Both the position numbers and the translations under genes were made by a program. From contig NC_092348.1 in assembly GCF_963676685.1 (NCBI RefSeq), positions 22,295,386 to 22,359,385 of the forward strand: a stretch of 64,000 nt of DNA, in the 5' to 3' direction. Below are positions 46,694 through 58,600 of this stretch, piece after piece. The stretch comes from Mytilus edulis (taxonomy: Eukaryota > Mollusca > Bivalvia > Mytilida > Mytilidae). The notes below the pieces were generated by a model. That model worked only from the letters and a program-made list of their open reading frames with translations, did not search any database and was not told where the DNA came from. How positions within the stretch are numbered: position 1 is the first letter of the stretch; each line of letters starts with the position of its first letter.

Positions 46694-49600
46694 GTAAGGT
46701 CGAGGATTTGTTTTAATCCAATATGAGTAAATACGACCAGGCGGTCGGGAATATTTTGAAAGATCATATTTATTTATCTAGTTTATACAGGGCCAGTCGA
46801 TATTTGAATAGACTGTCCCTGGTTCATAACAGAAAGATTTTTTTTTACCTTTATATTTGAAAGACAGAATTGACAACGTTGATCTTTTAATAAAACAGTT
46901 TAGTGTCTTTGTATCCCAGTATGATGATTCTTGAACTGGTTCTACCCGTAGCCTTCGTTTCTACTACTCAGGGTACAGGACACTGTTACTGTCTAGCAGG
47001 TTTTTAAGAATCTGTATGACCTGGAACATAAAATTGAATTTAAGTAAAATAAAAGGGACTGGTATATACAAAGAGGCAGGACTAATTTATCAAGAGCTGA
47101 TTGAATTTCAACTCTTGACATGTTTTATACATCTTTCAATCTTTACTTACTTTTACAGGACAGCAATATATCCGTATGTTATATTGTACCATGATGGTGT
47201 AACAAGAATCAATGTGCTGTATTTCCACTGTTCGATCTTTTCTTTTAAAACTAATTGGCTCTATAGACCTCAAATGTACACTTCAATGCTTTAACACAAC
47301 TTGGTGTATTTTTGAACATATGAGTTCATCAAAATTATATGAAGGTTGCTCGAAAACTGCAATGCAGAGTTAATTGAAAACATGTGTAAGAAGGGCATTC
47401 TTACTCGAAAGGAACATTGTGATAATGTCGGGAGTAAAGGTATACATTGTCCTCGAATAAAAAAATAATTCAGTTTGATAGGAGACGTTGTTCTTCGTTG
47501 CAAATTTGAAATAAAAAACAAAAAATATAAAATTTGCAATATGTTCTTCAACAGCAGTATGTAGCATTTTTTTTATTTGATTGAAATATTTAAATTTTTG
47601 TGCGAAACTGTTTAATACAGAAATATATATTTCTAACCCAGCGTGCCAAAATTTAAAGCTAATGATAAGCTTAGTCACAAATGCATACAAAAGTCAAAGA
47701 TAATGGAATAAAACAGACTTTCGTGACGTAACCAATTAATAAGCACTTAAAAGAATTTGAAGCATTTATATCAAGTTTAAAACTGAGCGGTATGCAATAA
47801 AGATATAAAAGCCAAGAGTATGCAAAGGTAAATAGAAATTTAACTTCGCACTATTGTCTTGTACATGAGGAGGAACCTGACTATCACGAGCTGCCCTACC
47901 AATTCTTAACCAAACTTTTAAATTATCCCAAAAAGCAATTCTCTCCTCGTCTCATTCCGCAGATTCCAGAGTTTGGGCTCTTGCATATCCGAATGAGTGC
48001 AGCTCACTGCTGTGAATAACAATAATTTTGTCAATTCTGTAAGAATAAATTGAGAATGGAAATGGGTAATGTGTCAAACCGATAATAACCCAGCAAAAGA
48101 GCAGAAAACAGCAGAAAGCCACCAATGTGTCTTCAAAACCAAGAGAAAGCCCCGCAACTGGATGCGTGCTTCAGCTAAACAAAAATGTGTACAAGTTCAG
48201 TGATGATGGATGTTACACTAAACTCCAAATCATGAACTAGAAGAAAACTTTTGAATTATCCAAGACTAACAAATGCCAGAGGCCCCTGGCTTTGGACAGG
48301 CGCAAAAATGAGGAGGGGTTAAACGTCTTAAACATGTTTCAACCCTCCCTATACATATAGTCAATGTAGAAAAAACAAACACATGACAATGAACCGTAAA
48401 AAAATTGCCACACATTAAAATTAGGCATTATGAATATAAGACATCGGAAACGCTTTATTGTAACAATGTAAGTCACTAGAAAATTGCAAACATAATCTTT
48501 GGAGAACAGTACTGACAAAATAAAAGCGCATCAAACAATTGATATCTACACATGCACACATACAATTAAACACAGAAAAGCGAGATAAAAAGTATGTATG
48601 CATATAACACAAACATTTGAAGTATGCATACATTAACGCAATAGTGCAATCAAGCAGCTAAAACACAAATGCATTGAACTGCATGCACACTTTACTAAAC
48701 AATTAAGTAAATAGTAATTTTAAATCTACCCAATTTCGTTAAATATTTTCCCGTATACGTTTATAAAATTATTTAATTAGGAGATTAAAATACAACGTTT
48801 CCCATGAAAACATCAAACTGAAATTGGACCCTTCTAATGCCAACATCAAACTAGAATTGGACCTGTCTAATGCCAACTTTATCGATGCAGACACGCTTAA
48901 ATTGGATGTGTACTGATATTTAAAAGTCTAATATGAGTATCAAATTTATGTTGGTAATCAATAGTTACACTATTTAGTTTAACTTCTTTTTCACAATATA
49001 CAGTATTGCCATCCAAAATGAAATTATAAGTCCTAGGACTTGTATATAAATGTTCATAATATACAATCATTCCTTGGTTAAATATACAGGCCTAGGCTAG
49101 CTAGTTATATTTTCATTTGTTTTTAATTTTGGCCTAAACTTATTTGAAATTTTACCAGGGGCGGATCCCGCCATTTTAAAAGGGGGGTCCTAATCCGGGA
49201 CAAAAGGGGGGTGGGGGTGGGGGGTTCCAACTACATGTCCCTATTCAAATGCATTGATCGTCCAAAAAAAGGGGGGTTCCAATTAACCCCCTCCACCCCT
49301 GGATCTGCGCCTGAGTTATACCAAACCAATTAATAAGCTAGAATCTAAGATATCTTAATCTTAAGTAGTTGCAATGCCAATAGAGTGGGGCACTCATATT
49401 CGCCGGGGACACAATTTCGCAAAATTTAGCCACTTACCGCAAAGGACCGAAAAACAGACAACGATTTTCAGCCAATTTCCTGAATGAAAAAAATATTTCA
49501 AAGAAGTATTTCTTAGTAATTCTTTGACCGATTGCCCCAAATTTCAGTTCTTTACACCTTTGAAATGTCTGCTATTCATCTATAATGAAGTTGATTTGAT

Positions 49601-52600
49601 AAATAGTGTTTAAAGCTGTAGTTATTTGGTTTTAAATAGATGTGAAAAAACGGCGAATCATGTGTCCCCCATTGACAAAACATTAGGAGATTTCAAATAT
49701 CCTTTAATCTAACTTTTCAGATGATTTTTTTTCAAAGAAACACATTTTCAAGTTAAGTATATTTTGTTTTTGGTGGGTCTCATTGGGGTCTAAGCGTGAC
49801 GCGGGATTGCCGATTTTTTGTAAGCGTGACACGTGAAAGTCAAATTATTGTGTCGTGAAAACGGGAAATGAGGTCTTGCGGGACCCGGGAAATGACAAAA
49901 AAATGAGAATTGCTTACGTATATAGTGTAAGCGGGATACGGGAATCTGACAAAACAGTAAGCGGGATCCGGGATCGGAACCCCCCAATGAGACCCCCTTT
50001 TTGATGTCTAGCATGAAAGATCATGAAACCCTGCACGATTTGATCACACGGATTTTGAATCTTATCCGGATCCCAGCATCAACAATGTTTTCTTATTCTT
50101 TATCTATCCACTAACAATATACTCTGGCGAAACACTCATCCTTGTCTTGCAAGTGTAGGCACATCATCTCAGGATATAAGTCGTCTTCAAACAAAACTAA
50201 AGCTTCTTACAGGCACCTACTATCTTCAAAGCAACAAAGCTTCATTTAATCAAAATAGCGTAGATCCAACCTGCTTACTATGCAAAGAATCCGCAGAAAC
50301 GGTAGATCACTTCCTTCTGGAATGTAAGACTTTGCATGATATCCGCATACCATACCTGCATGAACTTGAAAGCTTTCTTTGTAGCTTTAGAAACTGTACC
50401 AAATGCTTTAATCTTACTAACGTTGTAATAGACGCACAGCTCATTTTAGATCCGAGTCACTTATTATGTGCTTGTGGTTGCAGATGCAAATGCACTGACA
50501 ATTGTTTTATGGTAGAATACATATCCAGAAAATTATGCTATGCGTTACATGCCAAGAGAAACGAACTCTTAAAGACCTTACCGTCTAGCAAGAGCAAGAG
50601 TCAAAGACTGTAGCCAACGTACACCCCACGGGGCGTACATTTATATTTATATTTTTATTTTTTCAAACTAAGTGTGTATAGACATATATATTCATTGTGA
50701 AGTGCTCCTTTGAAGGAGGGATTTCCTAATACAGATACAGATGGGGAGATAACTTTTGGCGGGACTATTTTTAAGATGAAAAACTAAAAAAATATGACTT
50801 TTCCTCTGTCAAAGATGAAAAAAAGATGGGTGAATCTACTTTAGAGAAACTAAAAGAACACTGAATATATTTATCAGAATACTAGACTAAACAATTTTTC
50901 GTTAAATAGTACACGTAGACTCAAATTGGTAATGAAAAACTTCAAATATCTCTGTAAGTGTAAACAACTAATTTATTTTGCTAATGTAATGACAGGGCTC
51001 AAAATGAGTAGATTTATTATAATGAATCATACATAAGTAAACTCATCATAGATACCAGGACTAAATTTTATATATACGACAGACACGCGTTTCGTCTAGA
51101 AAAGACTCATCAGTGATGCTCCAATCAAAAAATGTTAAAAAAAGCTAAATAAAGTACGAAGTTGAAGAGCATTGACAACCAAAATTCCTAAATGATTACA
51201 TGATTCAAACTGTTAGTAGACAGTATAAAACTAAAAAAAATTCTATAATTCCCTACTTAAGATATAATACACCTTATCGCTATTTGTCCCACATTACTGG
51301 AAATCGCACAGGTTCCTGTAAAATTTTGACGTCATTAAACAAAATATCTGACGCCACAATGGAAAAGTGATTGTTGTTGACGTCAAAAGTTCAAGTGGCC
51401 GGGTCAGCCGGGATTAGCGATAAGGTGTATTTACAAGTTTCTGAAACACCAAATTAATGCAATTTATATCTCTTATACATCATTTGTACATGTAAGTTAT
51501 ATATCATCGTGTGATGTGTTTTCGTACTAATAACAATTTTCACTTCTTACGGTTTTCACTGTTGAGTTTTTATTCACATGTGTACTCCAGTTTTAAAAGC
51601 ATGTTCTGTCGAATGATTTTAGGTATGTATCTAGATTTTTTTGTCACTTTGCTAATTTACTACGATTTTTTACTGTTTCCAATTATTTTGCGATTTTCGT
51701 ATGTCAAAAAACCGCGTCATATGTTTTCGTATGAAATAAAAACTGAATCAGTACATATTCAGGAAATGACTATAAAATCCCGAAATGAGTATTTTTTTAA
51801 AGTCTTGTTTCTGGTTATTGCTTGATTCATAAAAAAAGTTATATAAATCTTTTGAATTTTTAGTACTAAAATGAAGTAATAAATAGTTTTTGGTGGATGT
51901 TTTATGTGCTGAGATTCTAACATTTTGATTGTTTTTCAGATTGGCACTGGGTTTCTACTAACAATGACTAAAGACCTTATTTTTTAAAAATTTGAAATGC
52001 AGATTTCAAATATTGTGATTAAATGTAAAAAGCTAAGACTGTTTTAGGTTGTATAAAAAAATTGTCAATAAAATGTTGAATGAATGGAGTTTGAACAACC
52101 ATTTTAAAATGTTTTATATAAGAACCCAGTTCATTTTAACTCGCTGGTTTGTAATAAAAACTTATCAAAAAAACACATGACAGTCACATATCTTGAAGAC
52201 CCAATGTCTGACAGACAAACAACATAGCTGAGATTACTATAACAATATGTGTTATAGTAGTCTCAGCTGTACTTCATGTAACCCTTCAGACTTTTTCAAC
52301 AACTATTCTAATGATGCATATTTTTGGCATTAAATAAAAATGGCTGAAAGAGGTCAGTTTTATTAAATTTGTTCTAAAAAAATATGTCTTTTAAAGACAT
52401 TTTGAATATGTTTTAAAATTGTCAAGTTGTAGTGTGGTTGTTCCAAATATAGAAACCGAAAAACACGTCACAATATACGCCTGTGCAATCGAAACCTGTC
52501 AAATATGGATGGTACGAAAACATATGACTCAACGATATCAGAAGCCTTATTTTTTTTTTTTCGAAATGTACAGTTTGTCTATATAGATTTCCAGAAGTAT

Positions 52601-55600
52601 ATCAAATTTAAAGGTTTTATTAATGAAAGAATTATGCCAATATGCATCAAATAATCAACTCTTAAATTAATTATATAATCATCATGATCATTGTGACATC
52701 CAAAAAGTATGGGCAAAAATGCATGATTCATTTTCATGTGGAAGTTAATAAAATTGAGAATGAAAATGGGGAATGTGTCAAAGAGAACAACCCAACCATA
52801 CTAAAGACAACAGCAGAAGGTCACCAAATAGGTGGAACAATTTTTGCCCATTTGTTATGAACCATCACATAATAAATTAATGATAAAATTGATCATAAGA
52901 TGTTAAACTAAAGCTGTTATCAATCAATCAATCTTAAAAATAAGTTCCTTAACAAATGTGCTAAAGATGATACAAACATTTTTGGTAGTTTTCAACATTT
53001 TCAGTTTATTTCAAAATTATTTTTCTCTAGGTGAGTTTATTGTTTGGTGCTCATAAACCCTTTTAAACAAAATCATTTGAGCGTACGCTAAGTACTAAGA
53101 AATGTCTACTCCTCCACACCTTTATTGGGAATATATATTTAAAAACATTTCATCTCGGCATATTTGTAACGTTGGAAAACCAAATAAAAAACCATATTTT
53201 TGGGAGCATTTATTCAAACCAAAATATTTTTCTTGTAATACTTGAAAATAAGATAAGCATGATGAAAGGTCAGATAAAACAATTTATTTTTATAAAGGTT
53301 TGTATAGTATTTTTATACGACCACAAAAATTTAATTTTTTTTGGTCATATATATTGGTATCACGTCGGCATCGTCGTCGTCGTCAGTGTCGTCCGAAGAC
53401 AAATTGTTTCTGGATAATAACGTTTGAATAAGTAAAAAGAAATAAATAAAATTTTAACACAAGGTTTATAACCACAAAAGGAAGCTTGGGATTGGTTTTG
53501 GGCGTTATAGTCCCAAAGGTTTAGGCATTAAGAGCCCAAAGGGGCCAAAAACAGCATTTATCTAGTTTCAGGACAAAAAGTTGTGTATTAGTATTTCAAT
53601 TGTTCTGATATATTGTACCACAATGTTTAATACCAAGAGTAGAAGGTTGGGATTATTTTAATGGGTTACTAGGAATTAAGGGCAAAAAACAAGCATTTTT
53701 CTAGTTTCAAGACAATAACTTGTGTGTTACTGTATGGATCTCTCTTACATTTTACCACAAGTTTCCATATAACTCAGGGAAGGCTGGGAATCAGTTTGGG
53801 GTTAATTTTTCCGAAGATGTAGGAATAAGTGGCCAAAAAAGGGCCAAAAAGAAGCATTTTTCTAGTTTACTGACAAAAATTTGTGTTTAAGTGTATGAAT
53901 CTCTATAATTTTTTACAAGAAGGTTCAATACCACTAAAGAAAGGATGGGATTGATTTTGGAGGCTATGCTCCCAATAGTTAAGGAATTAAGGACCAAAAA
54001 GGGGGCCCAAAATAATCATTTTTGTAGTTTTCAAACAATAACTTATTAAGTGTATGAATCTCTCTGAAATAAAATCACAAGTTTCCATACCATGAAGGGA
54101 TGGTAAGTATTGACTTTGGGGGATTACGGCACAAAATTTGTTGGCAAACTAGGGCCAAAAAAGGAGAAAAACTAGGTATTTCTGGTCAATGAACAATTAA
54201 GACAATATAAAAGCAGTGCAAGGGAGGTAATTCTAAATCATTAAACAATCAATGTCATACCTGTCAACCTGTGACGATGAAAATGCAGGTCATGACCTGC
54301 ATTGAAGAATCAAATCTCAGGTCATAACGCGTACGAACTTTTTCGAGCTGAATTTCAGTATTTATGGTACATTTTCTTATAATGTATATCAAAGATACCA
54401 AAACATCAATGCATGTTCACTTTGTAAAGTCATTTTAAATATTAGGCCATAAAAAAGAATAGGTTTGTTTGCCCAAACCCTACCTACCCAGAAAAAAGCT
54501 GCCTACTCAAATTCTTTTATTGTCCTGATTTGAAGAAGTTTTTTTTTAATCAAAAATTCATGAAGATTAATAAACACCTGATGCTTCAATTTCTTTTTTT
54601 GAAAAAAAAAAAAGAAAATGCCTACCTACCTACCCACTGTCTCAACCTTGGGTAGGGTTTGGGCAAACCAAAATATTTTTAATTGTGGCCTTATTTCATT
54701 GCACTTTTGAAGATTTTTATAAATTTGTGTATCTCAGTCTAATGTGCTTTACTTTTTGAGAGAAAATACTACAATCATCAACCACTAGAATTAAATGTAA
54801 TTCTTAAATGTTTGAGACTATTGACTATGTAGTCTTTAACCATAATATTTATCGTTTAACAAGACTATGATAAAATATAGTAATATTGAAGGAAGTATAA
54901 ATGTAAAAAATAATTTTCAACTTTAAAAAAAAAATTGTATAAAGGTATAAAAATAATAAAAAGTTATTTTTCAATATGTATTTGAATTTTATATTTTTAT
55001 GATTTAATCTTTTTCACCCATAAAACGTAAATATAAGGAATAATTTTGAATGGTGACAAATAAGGGGAAGTAACTCTAGTTCAGCAGATTAAACCAATTG
55101 TACAATTTATTTACGACCTAAAGCTAAGGTAAGTGGTGTTAATTAACAGTGTGTTTGACACCAAAGCTGTCAAGTGAAGCCAAGTGAAGCCACTTAATGG
55201 GTCACTTAATTTGACAGTTTACATAGCTAGATGAACTTCCTGTTCATGGAAGAATTACGAATTTGACGGTATTTCAAAGGAATATTACTTATGAAATCAA
55301 TCTCAAGGCTAAGAAATACGGGTCATTTTCGGAATTCCCGGGTTATTTCAATGACCCGGCGGGTGTTCCGGGTGATCCCTTAGAATTGTGAAAATCTCGG
55401 GTCACACCCGCAGAATACGGGTCAGTTGACAGGTATGCAATGTTGGGTATGTTCGAATTTACCTCCCTTACACTACTTGTATATTATGTATAAAGAAATG
55501 TCAGGTTTTGGACTAATTGCAAAAAAGGGGGGTAGTTGTTTTCAATTTTTTTTCATTAAATTTCTCAAATTCTAAATTTTTGAAAAGTTAAAAGAAGAAA

Positions 55601-58600
55601 TCTTTAATTGCACAATATTGCGCAATAGATTTGTAAGATCTTGACATTTGATATGGGTCAGAAACTCATATTATGTCAAAAATTTGATTGCAATCCAAAT
55701 TCAGAGCTGTATCAAGCTTGAATTTTGTGTCCATACTTGCCCCAACTGTTCAGGGTTCGACTTCTGTGGTCGTTTAAAGCTGTGCCCTGCTTATAGGCCC
55801 ATAATTCCATTTAAAGCTTTTTCGTGACACCTCATTTCATGCATTTACCCAATGGTGAGGTTTTTTGATGTCTATCTAATAGAAGCTCAGTGCAGGAAAT
55901 ATTTTTGACTTGTCCCTTCTGGTTGTGCTATTACAGAGGTAACCTGCTCATGAAAAGTAGCTAGAGTATATTTTCTTGTCTGGAAGATTTTGAGATAAGC
56001 TGGATATGCATGCCATTCTGATGATGTTTTGTACACTTCACAAATATTTTGATGAAAGCATTCAAATTCAGTATTATTTAGTTAAAAAAAAAAAAGAAGT
56101 GAAATTTGAAAAAGCAATGCAGTTTGAAATAAATAATTTTTCACGGTCATATGTAAACAATCCCAGAAAATTCATTCTAGCAGTTTATAAAAATAAATTA
56201 TCAAAAAGACCATCCACTGCACGATAATGACACCATTGCACAATCAGTAACACCCTAATACAAAAAGCATGTATGAAAATTAGAATATATGGTACAAATA
56301 TTTCAATGAAATCATTCAAATTCAGTAATATTCAGTAAAAAAATAATAATGTGAAAAGTGCCTATGAGACAACTCTCCACCAGAGACCAACTGACATAGA
56401 ACTTGGCAACTATAGATCACCATACTGCCTTCAACAATGTGAAAAGCCCTTCTACACTGAATATCAAGCTTTAAAAGGCTCTGAAATGATCAAACAACAG
56501 AACTAAAGGCCTGATTTATATACAAAACAATAAATGCAAAACTTTAACTGTGATACACAGAAGCGATGGACAACCAATTAGCAGGCTCCTAGGCATGCTA
56601 GGTGACTTGGGAGAGACACATATATTATGTACTTACTTAACCATGTTTGTGGGCAACTTTTTTTGTTGAAAAATTGATAGAATTATACCACTGCTTTGAT
56701 ACAGAGACCAACAGATAACATTTTTTTTTAAGTTTACATGTACTATAATGAAAATTCACTGAAAAACCTGAAACAGAGCAGTATTGGTTTTGTTTGAAGA
56801 GATCTATACCTAAATTTCACCAATGGTGGCAATTGAAAAAAAAAATCAATGTGAAAACCTGAGTTATTTCCCTTTGTATAAAGAAAAACATGTCTGAAAT
56901 TTCATTTATAAGGAAGAAAATACCTGTTCTTCACATCACTGGGTCTATAGTTAAATGTTTTCTCATATAAATACTTCATTAAATCACTTCATTGTAGAGG
57001 GATTCAGTAAGGATAACATCATAGCTGATTTGATTAATTATGATTTATACATTAAAACTTTCATACATTAGTTTTGTCAGTGCTGTAAATACTTGCTAAA
57101 TAATCCACAAAAGAGTTTCCCACTTAAACCTCTTCTATGTCTCTGTGTCATCACTCAATCATGACCCTCCATTGGGACCCAACATTTCCGTTGACACCAA
57201 AAAATGTTGGAATCATTCAGTTGAATGAAAAAGTTTAAAGTGATAAAGTTTGCTCTATGTTCATTTAATTATGTGTAGTGGAACTAAATTAATTTCATTT
57301 ATTCTTCAACTGAATTCATTTGACTTGTGTGTCAAGAAAAAGTGTTCAACATTATCACTCAGAAATGGATTCCTTAATTATATACAGGGGTTGACCTAGT
57401 AACAATTAACTTTTTCATGTTAGCAATGATGACCAGGTTGTTGGTTACGTACAAAAGTAGGCAGTATGAGGAAGCCATTATCAATCCATTTGCAAAAAAA
57501 GAGGATCTTTTCAATCCAAAGAATATTACTTTCATTGAAGCAAGAATAGGATTATATAAGACTGATAATTTTGGTGTTTTGCCCATGACCTTTCAATATC
57601 TTTGTAATTTGCTGCTATATAACTTAAACCTGATGCCATCTAAAATGATTGACTTATGAATAAGATTCTAATTTTTCTAGAAACAAGATGCTATTTCAAA
57701 ATTCCTTGTTTACAAGGAATCTATACAAAATTTCTCCGTAGAGAAAACATACATGTAGAAATTGACAATTTGACAAACTAATTGCCATTTACTCATACAT
57801 GGAGCTATTGGCATAATTAAATATAAGCCCTAGCCTAATGCAAACATGTTTTACACATTTTATTATCTGTTTGTAAGACATTTGGCAGTCAAACGAATTA
57901 AGGTGAAGGGCTGTAGCTCAAATCTAAAAATTAATGGGAAGACCTTAAAAAGAGACAATTATGAGATTTTTTTTTTAAATGACATGTAAAATGTGAAAGA
58001 CAAGTTTCAAACATATATATACATACTGACATCTGACAGGAAAATTTGAAGTTTATTATTTGATAGATCTATTGAAAAGACTTTTTAAATGTTTATGTGA
58101 ATTTTAGATTAAAAGGCCAAAACTGGCATTTTGATACTTTCTCTTTTTGGCAGTGAGATTTCAAATGGTCAATTATGCTTATGGTCATTTAGGTACATGT
58201 TGCATGGTCCGAAAATTTTGCTGATAATTCTCTTCATGATAATTTTTACTTATATAATAGAGAATGAGATTCTCTTGTATTAAATGTAAATTTAATACTT
58301 CCATAGGGCCTTGCAGACAGCAGTGATGAAAACAGTGACTTAGAAAGTTTAGATGGATCAAACGTACGCAGCAGAAACTTGGAGGATGAATGGCTACAGA
58401 AGTATAAAGATGTCCAGACAAGCTTAGCAGGAGATGACTATCATGACAATGTTCCTAGTCACTTAGAACTAAGATGTGAAACACAACATCATAACGACGA
58501 TTATCATAAAGATAGACACAGTCATGAATCTGAAGATTCATTGCCTCTGAATCACCCATCTGAATCTTCATGGCAAGATAAAAATAACTGTGATGATGGA

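Noticed and set aside
47370-47690. Overlapping 86- and 106-codon minus-strand frames
   Set aside because: Low-complexity AT-rich composition, overlapping in two frames, with no start or splice context.
51511-51825. 104-codon plus-strand frame
   Set aside because: Phe/Ser/Tyr-rich chance frame in AT-rich intron DNA, without splice sites or recognisable motifs.
55752-55768. tRNA-like B box (GGTTCGACTTC)
   Set aside because: No A box at the right distance and no cloverleaf could be drawn. The stretch belongs to a known type of dispersed repeat.
57374-57659. Overlapping 80-codon plus and 70-codon minus frames as an extra exon
   Set aside because: No donor or acceptor in a phase that fits the neighbouring exons, so it was left as unassigned intron sequence.
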